From: Flammulina velutipes
Lineage: Eukaryota > Basidiomycota > Agaricomycetes > Agaricales > Physalacriaceae
DNA length: 64,000 nucleotides
Assembly (NCBI GenBank): GCA_011800155.1
Contig: CM022370.1
Coordinates: forward strand, 2,604,001 to 2,668,000
Direction: 5' to 3'
Every line of letters starts with the position of its first letter. Position 1 is the stretch's first letter. Below the pieces are notes generated by a model. It saw only the letters and a program-made list of their open reading frames with translations. It did not search any database and was not told where the DNA came from. A program made the translations under genes and the position numbers. Positions 47,131 through 60,426 of this stretch are shown in pieces.

Positions 47131-47971
47131 TTATCCTGACGAACTGATACGTCTGTACGCCCTGTTTCCAGCTGCCCAGCGATGCCCTTTGTCCGCAGAG
47201 ATACCGGTCACGACGACAGCAGCACTGATAACGATGCACAGCACCCATGAAAGCGTATTGAATACGTATCCCGTCCCTGTTATCGTCAATATGCAGTCTA
47301 TAAGACGTACACGCTAGTACACACCTGGCTTCGCACTGTCAAAGGAAGGATAAACAGCCCGACGGTAAACGTCCGTCACAATCGCGAAAGCAACCAGCTG
47401 GAAGACCGCTGGAAAGTATATTGAGAGAAACGTCGGAGGAAAGAATGAAGAGAATACACACCTTGCAGAGCGACAAGTCCAGCGACGGCCCTCCAGATCC
47501 TCCGCCGCCTAGAGCCCGTGCTCACGCCAAAGAGGATCGCAGCCAACGACAGCGCGCTAAACCCGATGCCCAGCTCAACGGCGTACCCCGCACTCGTCCA
47601 CGCTGCGCAGAACCCAGAATTGTCCGTCTCACAATTGTCCTGCACGCGCAGCGGGAACTTGCGACATGTCTTTTCGGTGTACTTGCCAGAGCCCGCGTCC
47701 ACGGTCTTGATTTCGCAGAGCTTGTCGAGGCCGTAGCGAGTTGTCACTCGCGTATGCAGGATTTCGGGAGATTTGACGATTAACCTGCATCGCAGAATGA
47801 ATGAATTCGGTTAGCGCTGTGGTCGGGCAGTGGCGTACCAGTCCGTCCGAGTTGAAGAGAAGATGTTCTTGAGCCGATTAGCATTAACAGCTTTCAGAGT
47901 CGAATGCGACTCACGAGGAGGAGTACGAGCACGACGCCGACAGCAGTGATACCATACGAAGTCTTGCGCAT
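47131..47971 (-). CDS. four-TM claudin/SUR7-like membrane protein
   Basis: 212 residues in five exons: 47971-47915, 47867-47839, 47784-47462, 47408-47325, 47276-47131. Topology: an N-terminal TM helix (YGITAVGVVLVLLL), an outer loop of about 75 residues with four to five Cys (TRYGLDKLCEI, TCRKFPL, DNCETDNSGFCAAW), then three TM helices (VELGIGFSALSLAAILFGV; AVFQLVAFAIVTDVY; VLCIVISAAVVVTGI) and a basic tail. This resembles fungal claudin-like or SUR7/PalI proteins by layout, including a Gly-Leu-x-x-Leu-Cys in the first loop. No specific family was recognised, so the function is unknown. Confidence 0.7.
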
Positions 47972-48388
47972 GGTGGTAGTGGTCAAGGGCGGAGATGGGA
48001 GAGTCGAGACACAATGCTTGCATCATGTCACCTGACGTCATGATTCTCATCACGATGGTGGCGTCGTTGCTCCTTTGAAGGTGAGGTCGCCAAGGAAAGC
48101 ATTGAGGTGCCCTTGATATTTCTTCACTGAAGGGAATCAGCCTCTCTTATTCTGCATGTCGAGAGCTGACAAAAATATCAGCGCACTTACCATTCACAGA
48201 TTTCTAGTGGTTGTGAGGCCGAACGAACGGAAAGGAGAGCGTGCACGTCCGTTAACGAAAATTAGTACCACTGCAGACTGTTTAGGGTATGACTCAAGCA
48301 ATGTGTAGTCCATTCTAATCCAAGGTATTGTACAAGATGCGCAAAAGGGTAGACTTAGCAATAAGCAAACGACAAGAAACCAAGCAAA
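47972..48388. other. intergenic, LAM 3' / claudin-like 5' region
   Basis: 417 bp between two minus-strand genes; no further feature seen. Confidence 0.5.
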
Positions 48389-51300
48389 TCAATCCAAGCC
48401 CGAAACATCCTGCACCATCTCCTCCACATGGGCCTTCATAGTCCGAATACGCGCCTCCATGCTATCTAGCGTCTGCCCCATAACCATAAGCTCATCTCGC
48501 GCTCTCGCCACATCGAACGTCCCCTCGTCTCCCGGCACATTCCCAAGTATAGAATGCACAGACGGCAAAGGCGGCGCAGTCCCCAACCCAACAGACACCC
48601 CGTTCGCCGCGGACAGTTCGTCCCACAACGCAGTCACCAGCCCCCGAATCCACTTCTCCCTCTCCCCAGTCCCCTGCATCGCTTTCCGCTTGCCAAGTTC
48701 CTCCTGCTTCCCCATCTGCACATACGTGTAGATATTGCTCGTCACTAGAAGCACGATCACAAAGTATAGGATCGTCGTAGACGACGACTGGTCCCAGGCA
48801 TCCCGAAGCAACTCCAACGCGCCTTTGATGCTCTGACTCGCAACAGAGGACGCACCCTCGAACGTATCCCACGCCCACTGGTACGCACGTTGATTCCGCT
48901 CGTGTTCCCGTTGCTTTGGATCCCGCTCCTTCGACGATGTGCCCTCATCGGGCGCAGCAATCGGTTCGGGTGCCAGCGCAGCAGCATCGACACCCTCCGG
49001 TAGGAACTCCGATTGGTGCTCTGTGATATACCCGCGGACTGCTTTCTCCAGCGCCGTGTGGTACACCCTTTGTCCCTCAATGGCGGAGCGTTCAATAATA
49101 CCTAGGCGTCATGTCAGCGAAATGCAATACACTTTGCTTGTTTGACACGCACCCTTGATAAAACTCCGTCCCGTCCATTCGACCTGTGTGCTGACCACAA
49201 CCTTGGTCGACATTTGACTCGCCCACATAATGCAGGTACGCGTCTTGACCGAAAACACGCTGCCACTCGGCACATCAGGGTTCTTGGTCGTGGTGAGGGT
49301 GCAGATGTAGTCATCAAAGTCGCAGTGTTCGGTCTCGTCGCGAATTTCGCACTTGGTCTGCTTGGGTCCGACGCTCCCGTTCAAAGGCTTAATGTACGAC
49401 ATGTTGCGCGCTAGTAGCTTTGAGCCAGGTTCGATAGGTGCCCAATCAGAAGTTTGTATATCTAGGCCACGTCAATGACCTTGTCCGCTGGTGGATGGCT
49501 GACAACGCACCGAATAATTTTTGGTCCACCACCAAGAATTCCTTCATCCAGCCACTCGCAAACATTAGACTGTAAATCTTCTCGGGCGTTCCGGGCACAA
49601 CCATTTCCAAGGCCTTTTCCGAGTAATGTCTCCCTTCCTTGCCGCAGAGACACTCGGTCTGGCGGTTCTGCATCACAACCGCTTGGTTGCCAGTAGCAAG
49701 AACCTGGCCGTTTAATCCAGAGGCGACGACAGTGGCTTCGGGAATACGATCGACGCTCGGGCCTGCGGAGCCAGAACCAACACTGTTCGCGTCTTCCGGA
49801 CGTGCGAGTCGCCAGATGTTATATATGACATCAAACGTGGTGTCACGCGATAGGAAGGAGGTAAAGGAGTACTTGTTCTGGCGGGTCGTGATTTGTATGG
49901 CGTTAGGGATCACAAAGGCGGTCATCTTCTTCTCCAGGGTGGTAATCTCATAGATGGGAATAGAAAGCTACAAGGAAGACGGGGTCAGATGACTTGAGGA
50001 TGAAATGATCGAACGAAACGCACGTCGGTGATCCACCCAAAGATGTTGGCGTGAAAGCAGATATGGTTTTCAGAGATGTATATCCGGCCTTGGATGAGGA
50101 TCTCGCGCTGCAGGGCACAACCGTAATCTGACATGCGATCAGGGAATGAATTATCGGCAAAGTGGTACGACACGCACCTTCAATCAAGTAGTCACCCTCT
50201 GGAATTGTTGGAAAGAGCTCATGGAAATCAGCGTTCCGTCGACTGCTCGCCACTGCAAAGCCAGTAACAGGGATCTCATTTCCGGAGACGTCGAGGTCCA
50301 ACAAGACATCATCCTCGTCTGTGTCATCTGTATCGTCCGAGCTGTTGTCTTCCAAGCCCGAGTAGTAATCCGTGGTACCGATGGGCTGTCCGTCGGGGTA
50401 ATCTGAATGGTCGCTGTTGACTGAGGGGGAGGTACGACGCTTTGAGCCTTTGGATTTTGGTGAGAAATCCGTAGAGCCCATGCGAGTATGAGACGATGTT
50501 GCTGCTGAAACAGCTGAGCCGGATCCCGTGCGATTCAGGTACGGCGGTGACGGCAGAGACGCCTTCCGAGATGTGGCCGGAGGACTGAGTTGCGCCTGCT
50601 GCTGCGCGGAGAACGCTGGGTTCGCCATCGCAAGCCCCGACGCTGCGATGGCGCTTGCCAGCCCTGTCGGCTTTTGTGTGGGTCGCTTCCATTTGCCCGT
50701 CTGTTTCTTGTTGTTCTTCTCCTTTTCCTTGTCCTTGTTGTCTTTAGGGGGAGATGCTGGCCCCGTGTTTCCGTTGGGCGACGCAGTCTGAGTCTCCGAA
50801 GACGGAAACTCGGGCGGGATGATAGACGTCGGCGACTCGACAATGTCGGTTTGGCTGATCGACTCGTTCTCGAGATTGGGTTCGGTCACCGCCCGCGCAT
50901 GAGTCGTAGTACTGGGCGCTGGCGGGTCGATTTTGAGCGATATATTGGACGTCTTGCTGCGCATCGCTGGCAAGTCCTTGCTGCTATTGCCAAACGCCGA
51001 TGCAAAGGCTTCGCGTAAGTTGGATTTAGAGGAGGAGGCCGTGTTGGGACGGGACGGAGGGCGCGAAGGTGACAGTTCGGGGGATGCCGCAAGGCTCGTC
51101 GGGAGCGCTGGGACTGGGGGTGCAGTCTGCTTGTGGCGCACGGTCGACTGTGATTGCACGGGCGTCGAGAGTGAGCGGGAGCGAGTAGATGAGGTAAGCT
51201 CCGTTCCATTTCCATTCGTGGCACTGTCGCCGTTGGTATTCGGCCCATCCTGAACGTTAACGCTGGCCCCGTCGTGCGAAGAAAGTGGACTTGGAGGTAC

Positions 51301-51567
51301 AACCGTAAAACTTGGCGTAGAGCTCCCACTGTCTTCGTTTACCGGCTCGTTGATTATAGGCTTGGTATCGATATTTACAGGCGCGTAGCCTTTCGCGATG
51401 CTGGAAAGGGTGGAAGCAGGAGGTAGACCAGAAGGTGTAGAGATAGCCCTGTTCCGCGGGGGAGGCGAGGGCGAGCGACGCGATTCAAACGACTTTTCGG
51501 ACCGGTCGCGACTGTGTCCACCACCACCGGGCGATTTGACCAGTTTTGAAAAGAAACTGGGCGCCAT
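48389..51567 (-). CDS. GRAM-VASt sterol-transfer protein (LAM/Ysp/Aster family)
   Basis: 990 residues in five exons: 51567-50178, 50127-50024, 49967-49511, 49461-49153, 49101-48389. A long Ser/Pro-rich disordered part (1-440) with an acidic patch (EDNSSDDTDDTDEDD) precedes the GRAM domain (about 450-550: LFPTIPEGDYLIEDYGCAL, GRIYISENHICFHANIFGW, SFLSRDTTFDVIYNIW). A VASt/StART-like domain follows (about 600-780: EMVVPGTPEKIYSLMFASGW, KTRTCIMWASQM, STQVEWTG), then a single TM helix near 862 (TTILYFVIVLLVTSNIYTYV) and a C-terminal coiled coil. LAM proteins sit at ER-plasma membrane contact sites and move sterol between membranes. Confidence 0.92.
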
Positions 51568-51869
51568 TAAAAGAAAAGGAAGGGATAGAGCGTATTCAAG
51601 CCCCGGGAATGAATATCACAGAGAAAGAAGATCGCCAGGATAATGGTATAGTGTTCGTAGATGGCGCGGTGGTCGACGTGGCCTGCTTGCGCCCGTGCAA
51701 GTTCTCTGCGTGGTCGTCGTTTCAATTCAACTTCCTTTCGCCAATTTAGATGTACCATATGTTGTCGGCAAAGTCCGATTGATTGCCCTACAATTATACA
51801 TCGTGTCTATCAGTATCATCTAACTAACAAGTGCGTGCTACAAAACATTCAACTAGACAGGTACAACAT
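51568..51869. other. intergenic, glycosidase 3' / LAM 5' region
   Basis: 302 bp between two minus-strand genes; nothing further recognised. Confidence 0.5.
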
Positions 51870-54800
51870 CTATAATGCGTCTGGGGACAAGTCTCCCAAT
51901 GTGTTACGGTCAAATTGACTCATAACACTAAACGCGGACTTCGTATCTTCTCCAAACTCAGAGCGTGAATCAATCGTTTCCTTGAGGATCAAGTCAATAC
52001 AAGATACCAACAACAAAGCAAAAAGACAACTCACATCAAAGTAGTGGTGCGCGAGGCTGCGAGGAGCTGGAAAAACTAGATCAGTACTCATCCATATAGA
52101 TCGACAATGCTCACTTTTCGGAGTTTTGGGCAACCGACAGGTAACACCACTCTGCAAGATGTGGTACGCAACCAGGCCAGACCTACATGACACGTCTTGG
52201 TTATCTCGCACCGGAGGAAATAATCCGCACTTACCAGCCAGTTTGGTGAGATGCACCAAGACCTTTCCCACTGTCCGCGTGGAAGAACTATCCGTCGTTT
52301 AACAGACATTCACAGCGTCAAGACGGACTAATACTCACCTCATAGAACCAGACGTAGTCACGGAAATGTGGATCATGGTCAAGTTTGGGGATGTTCCCGT
52401 TGGTGGCTCGTCGCCCTTCCATGTCACGTCCAAAGATGTGGATAATGCGATGCTGAATCTCTTCAGCGACGCCAACGAGGTTCATATAGTCGCCGCTACC
52501 AGTGGGGCACTCGACCTGCATGATGTTTAGAAACAGCATTACAAACTCTCTTTCGTCTCACCTGGAGGTCGTCACCGTAGTACTGGTGGAATCGCTGTAA
52601 ACTCTCGATCAACAGGAAGTTGGTCGCCAACCCTAAGCACCGTCAGATAGGTGCATTTCATTAGAAAATAAACCTCACATATAGGTCCTCTCCAGTTGGA
52701 GTTTCCACCAAACATACCGGACAACGAATCACCAGGCCAGTAATTTACTTCGTATCGTTGTCCGTTAACATCCATACCCCATGGCTGGTCTTTGTGTTTC
52801 TTGGAAAGCCTAGGTTGCCTTTAGCTTCGTTTTCCTTTCTGGGAACTTGGCGACGTACGATCGAATACCATGCTCACTCAAGAACTCGTCTTCGTCAAGC
52901 ATCTTCTCGAGGATCTTGATGAGCCGTTCTTTGCTCGCGAGTGCAAGAAGCATGCGTTCACCCTTTCCGCGAGCTATACATCGTGTTAGAAAGTGCTCTA
53001 AGATGGAAGAACTGAACTGAACCTTTCATGTTGGCAATGTTGCGACCAGCGAGTTCCGGCCTATTTTCGATGAACCATTCCACTCGCTTCTTAAACCCAG
53101 GGAAGCGATTCAAGGTGGCCGGCTCTATGACCATTGTCGCATAGAGAGGGATGAGACCGACAAGACTGCGGACAGGAAGCTGCATGCTATGTCCGGGACC
53201 GAATTCAATGGCATCGTAGTACATGCCGTCTTCTTCATTCCATAGGCTGAGTTCCGAGTCTCCTTCCTTGTAAGTCATGGCGTCGGAAATGAAGAGGAAG
53301 TGCTGTTGACAATGAATAATGGATTTAAGGAGAAAAAGAGGTGTTTACCTCAAAGAACTTAGACGCGATGTCTTCATAGACGGGGTTATGCTTTGCGAGC
53401 TCGAGCGCCATGTTCAACCTATGATAGACATCAGCACGAGAATGCCAGAATTATCGTCGGGATGATGCATACATATTCAGGCAGTAAAATGCCATCCAAG
53501 CAGTTCCATCGGCCTGACGCAGGACACCGCCAGTGGGTAGCGGCTCCGAACGATTGAATGCACCGATGTTGTCTAGTCCGAGGAAGCCTCCTTCGAAGAC
53601 ATTGTTGCCGCCTTGATCCTTGCGATTTACCCACCTACGAACACGCGAGCATGAGACCGATGCCTTGATTGGGATGGGAAGACGAACCAAGTGAAGTTAA
53701 GAAGCAATTTCTGGAAAACACGCTCCAAAAATCCAAGGTCCTCTGTGCCGTGCAATTTTCGCTCGATTTTAAACACCCGGAATGTTGCCCTGTCAAAGTG
53801 TGAGATTATTTTGCTGAAAAGTAAATCGTTCCTACCAGGCATGGACTGGTGGATTGACGTCGCCGAAATTCCACTCATACGCAGGAATCTGACCATCTGG
53901 CTTCATGTACCATTCACGAGTGAGGAGATCAAGTTGTTTCTTGGCGAAGGTGGGATCCACAACAGCCAATGGAATGCAGTGAAAGGCGGAATCCCAAGCC
54001 GCAAAGAAAGGATATTCCCACCTATGTAGTCGGTCAGTTCTACGCGTCTGGCCGCACTATAAGATAAACTTACTTGTCAGGCATGGAAAGAATATCGGCA
54101 ATGTGGAGGTGGCGCCAGTCCTAATGGTGCTATCAGTCATTGTACGCTTTATTCGATGGTACAAAACTTACCGCATTTCGGATGTGCTTCCTTTCGGGAG
54201 GGGGAGCAGGTTGAGCGGGGTCACCTTTGATCCATTCATGCTGAATGAACTGGTAGTATTGCTTCGTCCAAAGCATCCCTCCAAGTGCTTGCCGCATGAT
54301 CTGCTTCAAATCGTCGCTGATTGGGCCAAAGACGAAAGAGTTGTAAAATTCATCCGCCTCCTGACGGCGGGCTTCTACCGTGTCATCGAAAACACCTTCA
54401 TCCAAGATGCTGGGATCCTTTCTGGCAGATAGAGGGGTCATCTTCAGTCGGACGACGACGCATCCACCTTGGCCAGGGACGTCGCGGAACGTGTAATGAG
54501 CGGCTGACTTCGTACCCGTCTTGTCTGGATTGACGAAGGTGGGGCCTACGGGGAATGGTGTGCAAGGACCTTCTTCGGGACCTGTGGGAGAAGGCGCGCC
54601 GAACGAAGAGGGTGTGCGGGTCCTAATCCTTTGCGAGAAGAACTGTTCCTCAGAATCAGAGGTAGGTGGGCGATGCGAAGGGATGATGTGGTCGTGGAAT
54701 GCGTCCTTGACATAGGGCGTCTCGTTCTGACCTCCGTAAAGCCTACTGTAGTTCGTGTTGTTCTCAGTGAAGAGAAGGTCGGGTTCAACGACATCGTCCG

Positions 54801-55945
54801 GGTCGCCAACAAATTCGCCGGAAGGGCCTACAGGAGGCGGGGACGGAAGGCAATAGAGATGGGTCTTCTGTGAAAGTTGTGGATGTTTGGCCGTGATACA
54901 GTTGATACCATGACGATTCGACGAGCTCATTGAAGGCATGGGTGGCTTTTCGGCAGGCCAGGACCATGTGTTAGGGAACCAGTATTGGGGAATAATGTGG
55001 AGAGTAGCGGGATCAGGGCCTCGGTTATAGCTCGTAATGCGTACATAGACGTTTTCTGGATCGTCTTCGTCTTTTGCATACTAAAATGACGTGTCAAACG
55101 CGCATATAGCCACCATACGGCGAAGACTCACCTCAACGAAGATATCCCAGTATCGGTCATCATCGAACGCGTCCGTGTCAAGGATCTCGTACTCAGACAC
55201 GTCGCGGCTGCGGTTCTGGTTCTCAGAGACAAGTTCTTCGTACGGATAACGACGCTGGGGGTATTTGTAGAGGAATTTCATGTACGAGTGCGTCGGGGTC
55301 GAGTCCAAGTAGTAATAGAGCTCCTTCACGTCCTCGCCGTGGTTGCCTTGGTGGCCAGTGACACCAAAGAGACGCTCCTTGATGATTGGATCCTCGCCAT
55401 TCCAGAAGGAAAGACCGAAGCAAAGACGCTGGTGGTTGTCAGATATGCCAGCAATACCATCTTCACCCCATCGGTACGCCCGCGAACGAGCGTGCTCATG
55501 CGGGAAATGACTCCATGCATCGCCGTTGGCGGAATAATCTTCACGAACAGTTGCCTAAGACGCATATATTTTGGTTAGAAGGAGATCCACAGACAGGGAA
55601 TGCGCGTACCCATTGCCTATCGCTCAGATAAGGACCCCAGCGCTTCCAGTGTCGCTGTTTGTTGGCATCCTGGATGAGACGATGCCGTTCGACACCGTTG
55701 TATTCAGCTCCAAGCTTGGCGGCGAGTCTCTCGCGGTAAGGAATCTGCTCTGGGAGACCGTCTATGTTACGAGGAGACGTATCGGCAGCCTTTGGGACCT
55801 TTGGCGGTGGCGCCGGCGAGCTCGCTGGCTTTGGGATGTTGATAGTGAGCCCTGGGTCGCGTTCGGACGACGGCTGGGCTTGCGAGACGCCAGGCGCGCC
55901 GCGAAAGAGCTTCTCCTGGACTTTTTTGACGGTGTCAGAGGCCAT
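51870..55945 (-). CDS. six-hairpin glycosidase, GH63-like (YMR196W family)
   Basis: 1090 residues in 17 exons: 55945-55610, 55554-55132, 55080-54172, 54120-54074, 54021-53836, 53789-53688, 53634-53473, 53418-53349, 53302-53023, 52973-52859, 52809-52679, 52632-52562, 52515-52339, 52287-52235, 52182-52115, 52066-52035, 51980-51870; every phase agrees. Conserved blocks: [80 protein letters not shown], the (alpha/alpha)6 core [85 protein letters not shown]. Length and blocks fit the yeast YMR196W type rather than ER glucosidase I; no signal peptide or TM is seen, suggesting a cytosolic enzyme. Substrate unknown. Confidence 0.87.
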
Positions 55946-56384
55946 GGATGGTGGTCGTTGCTGGTCAAGAGAGAGATGGCGGACGATGTCCGGGAAAAGG
56001 GCGATACGTGGAAACTCGTTTAGGGCGTGTTTATGACGACGCGTTCAAAGCATCATGATGATCTGAATCCCGGCGGTTGACCCTTATATAGCATATTTGC
56101 AATTGTTTGCCGGTATTATCTCCGGGGGCCCGGTTCTCAATCCGCGAAAAGAAATGCAAAATGCTCCCAATTGAAGTAAGTGATATAAGGCTGCAAGAGA
56201 ATAATGCTGGAAATGAGCTGTATGCAAAGTTATGTGAGACAATTCCCAAACGTCCTTGGTCTGCGCTATAGTAAGAATGTAGTGGTGGCGTCCCGGGCAA
56301 CGCACAAATACATAGGTGATGGACTAGCATAACGAAAGCAGATAGGTAGAAAATAATTACTCGGGATGCGCCCAAGGACTACCC
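55946..56384. other. intergenic, RhoGAP 3' / glycosidase 5' region
   Basis: 439 bp between two minus-strand genes. No exon or RNA gene was recognised. Confidence 0.5.
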
Positions 56385-59300
56385 TTATTTCGTTGTCGAG
56401 AACGACCATTTTGACGCATCAACATCAGCGGCCATGAGCACGCTCTGCGTCCAATCTTCCCTATCTTCATCTTCAACCATAACCCCAAGGTGATTTGAGG
56501 ATGCGGTAGACGACTTGCTGAAGTTCCGAGTAGGATTCGGTCGTAAATGCGAGGGCGACAACACTTCGACAGACGTTTCCGGTATGGTAGCGTTGGAGGA
56601 CGAACGGTAACGATCAGCGATGGGTGTAACGCCAGGTCGTGCTGATATGGACGGTACATCAGTCAGAACTTCTGCGTTTGATAACTGTAGGCTTGGTTGA
56701 TGTTCCTTGTTTCGAATAGGCGGGGATGGTTCCAAGCCCATATCAAGCCGGAGAGGCGAGGATTCAATGGCAGTATCGAGAACGGGGGGAACCGAAGGGG
56801 ACTGCGACTGAGGCGCCGTCACAGCCGACACTGGAGTAGAGATTGATGAGTCAGATGCAGAATGTGGTTGTAGATATGGAGAGGAAATGTGAGGTCGACC
56901 CGATGGCGAAGAAGTTAGTGGCGACGCTGAGCGTTTCGAAAACAGGAGATTCAGCGAAGGCCTCTTCATTCGATGTCGGGGCGAACTCGGGGCGGAATGA
57001 GAGGGTGAAGGAGGGTTAGAAGAATGTCCTGATAAGAAGGGAATCGACCTTCGAGGCGATAGTGTGCGGAGAGGACTTTCACTGTCCTCCATGGTGGGGA
57101 AATGAATCGGCTCACTAATCTGGCCGTCTCCGATGGCTAAATCAGACGTGCATGCGATGCTAGGAACAATGCTGGGCTCCGACTTCGTGTAAGGATCATT
57201 AACGAAAGGAATGTGGGTCAGAGATGCGTTGGCTGATGCACTCTCCGGAGTGACCAACGATTCCGACGACGAAGATAGAGGCGGGGGAGATGATATGTTG
57301 GGTCTCGAAGACAATGAGTGTCCTTCTGACCTGGAATCATACGAAGAGACGTCATCCAACGTGGATTTGGATTCAGCAGAATGAGATGACACGGAGCGGA
57401 GACGACTGCCAAGTTCGTCAACCTGGTCGCCGCTTCCTGCATATACAGCGGCAGCTACGTTCCGTCTAGGCCCCAAAGGACGTGTCCGAGGAATTGCGCC
57501 CGCACCCTCACCAGAACCGCTGCTGTTATGAGAATCGATGCTTGGGCGTTTCGGGTTCCGTTCGTCGTCCTGGGAAGGAGTCGCAGACAGCTTCGCCGAT
57601 GTCGGTGCACTGATGTCGAGAACAACACTCTCCCGCTTTATGTCCAGGACAGGAGTGTCAGGTGCACGATCCCAAATACCCTCCGCCTCGCAGAGTACCT
57701 TTAATAGCGGTGGGTTCATGTTGAGGCTAGGACAGAAGACGAGCAATAAGTTGCTCAAGGGCATCTTTGTAGCACTACGATCCTCGGCTGTGGCTTTGAT
57801 GAGTTCGGTGACCGTTCGAATGAGGTCTTTATTCTCCGGAGGAAGCTGCGACATCAACGACTTGAGTGCGTTGATCAAAGAGCGCGAGGGAGGACGCATC
57901 CCAGTGAAGCTAGGCATCGCCAACGTAGACAGAGAAGGCGGCTTTCGCAAAGATTGAAACCCGCTCTTGGGGCCAGCAGGTAAGGTAGGCCCTTTAGCTG
58001 CGCGGTTCCCAGTCTGAGGCTTTTCCTGAGCGTTGGTGACATTCTCCTGCGTCAAAGCAGCCTCGAAGTAAGGAAGTAAGTTGTTTGTCAGGATCGGCTC
58101 GGGTACTGGATAACGGAAGTTAATAACAGCTAGATTGAAATAGAGATAGGACTTACACTCGCGCAAATATGCTTTGAATACAGACGCGACAGCATGAGGG
58201 TCCAAGTCGCCAGGAGAGCACTCGGCCATATCAAAGTCCGCACCTGTGAGTAACGATAGATGAGCAACAAGCGCATCGACAAGACAGCGCACGCACCAGT
58301 GTCGAATTCGTTCCGCAATTTGGAGACGTGTGAAGGACGTCCAGATACACTAGGATATATATCAGTTTAATTGTCAGGCAGTGGCTAGACGAGACTAACC
58401 GGAAAAGGCCTTCTTCCTGGATACCCCAAATTAGGAGATGCTGCGCGCATCTTACCACTATCGCAGGAAGCATGCGCTTCTCCAACATCTCCAAGTGCTG
58501 CTTGTCGACATTCCCTGCGCGTTCGGGTCCGAGTATACGTTCTATATCTGTCGCACTGAAGTCTACACCCACCCCAATGGCGGTCTCAAGAGTAACACTT
58601 TTCAAGTCACGACCAAAGACGATGCCTCCAACGGCTCCACCGTTTCTTATGCGCATTGGTCCACGAAGCTGCTTGCCAAGGTAAGGGGCCGCTGGCTTGG
58701 GAAATTCTGAATCAGACGCCGAAGAGCTTGAAGAACTGACGCTCCACGCAGCATCAGGTGCCCGTCGGGATTTCTTGCTACCACGCCCAAACCCAACAGA
58801 CTGATTGGAGCTAGTGCGAGTTAGGTTGTTATCAGAGTAGGATGATGGGGCGGTGCTGGAGTTGGACGACGAGTGTCCCGAGTTACTGGAGCTAGACGAG
58901 AATCCTCCCCAAGCACGATTCATCTTCTCAACCGCGCGTTTAGCAAGACCGAAACCTCCAGTCATACTGATAGTTGGCTGACGTGAGGAAGATGAAGGAC
59001 AAGGAGGAGGGGTGGGGGAATACCTCATGGGGCCAAGGGGAGGCGAAGGTAGGCTGCTTTGCGATGGATTTGTATTGGTCGTAGCTGTCCATGCTGCCAA
59101 TCGTCCACGAATGTTATTGCCTGTTGACTGGAGACCGGCACTTGACGGAGATATGATGCCACTCGCGGCAGCTCGAGTAAGCGTCGGAGTCTCTCTGGAG
59201 ACAGAAGGCGATATTCGAGGGTGGACATCATCAAATGACCTTGACGGATATTTTGAGTCAGTTACGATGGTTGCTGTGGCTGCCGACGGAGGTATGCGAA

Positions 59301-60426
59301 TGGTCGCCACTGTGGGCCCGATATTGAGCGACATTGAACGGCGATTGCGAGCCCGGAGGGATGACGATGGCGACGACTTGGGAGGCGGGGTTATATCAGT
59401 CGGCGTGGTGAGATCTTCTTCGGGCATCACGTATTCTGCATCAGTGAGAAGAGCGCTGAGTCGTTTGTTGACGGGTACGATGGTGTGGATAGACTGCAGT
59501 GATTCGGCCATGGACACTGGCCGAGAAGTGCGGGTGGTCGTCGTTGCGCCGGCCCGGATGGTGTGATGGCTCATATTGGAATCACTCTTGCGCCACACCT
59601 CTTTCTCTGCCTGAGCCTTTTCCTGTTCAAGCCTCTGTGTCTCCGACTTTTGTCTCTCCATGTCGTCCATGCGCATAAAGTTGAGCGCTGAAGAAATGCC
59701 TGGACTGACAGCGATGATCGAACTCCGTGCCTCAGGGTGATTATGGTGTATCTGCAACGCGGCTGGGGCAGGCCCCTTGGAGCCCTGCATTCCCAACGGC
59801 TTTGGAGGAGGAGGAGGAGGGGTGGCGAGAGGGGAAGGAGACCGAGCGATTTTGTCCGAGGAGCGTCTGCCACTGAAGACATGATGAGCCAGCTGCAAGG
59901 GCATCTTAGTTCCCGTTCCTCGCCCATCAGGTGGATGCTTCACCTCTTTGGAAGACGAAGCAGCAGGGGCCAGATCCGAGTCTGTGTAGTATTCTCTGTC
60001 GATGGACTTGAAGAGTTTTGTAGCATCTTCGGACTTGTTCTTTCTGCGTCCGCCTAGAGCGCGTTTGAGCTTGATTCCTGTTGCAGTGGCTGCAGCGATA
60101 CCCTTGTGCAGCTGGGACGAGGCCGACGCGGGATTACTGGACGGGGACGCTGAGCGGGACAAGTTCTGGCCCATCACGGCAAGAGATGAGGAGCGTGGAC
60201 GAGAGGGGGTGGTAACCAGGTTGCGGACATGAGGATGCGTTGGTGGAGGCGCCGTATGATCCGGAGAATGAACATTTGACAGGCTCGAGTCCTTGGCTAG
60301 CATTTGGGGCGCCGTGGGCGAAGGATACGACGAGGATAGGGAGGTCGGCGGAGGGGAAGATAGAGGGGGTCCATTCGCGTTGGGCCAGCCTGAATGCCCC
60401 GACTGCAGTCTTCGCTCCCAAGGCAT
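56385..60426 (-). CDS. RhoGAP-domain protein
   Basis: 1295 residues in four exons: 60426-58400, 58349-58297, 58243-58157, 58105-56385. Long Ser/Pro/Thr-rich tails flank a RhoGAP domain (about 605-870). The domain shows FGRDLKSVTLETAI, LPAIVVRCAQHLLIWGIQEEGLFRVSG with the catalytic Arg finger region, DPHAVASVFKAYLRELPEPILTN and MPLSNLLLVFCPSLNM. The GAP domain is interrupted by a Gly/Pro/Ser-rich insert (about 750-800) between LPYFEAAL and the next helix. Near residue 120 a basic GIKLKRALGGRRKNKS patch and a segment FKSIDREYYTD stand out; no BAR, PH or SH3 domain is evident. It should turn off Rho/Cdc42 GTPases; the specific target cannot be told. Confidence 0.87.
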
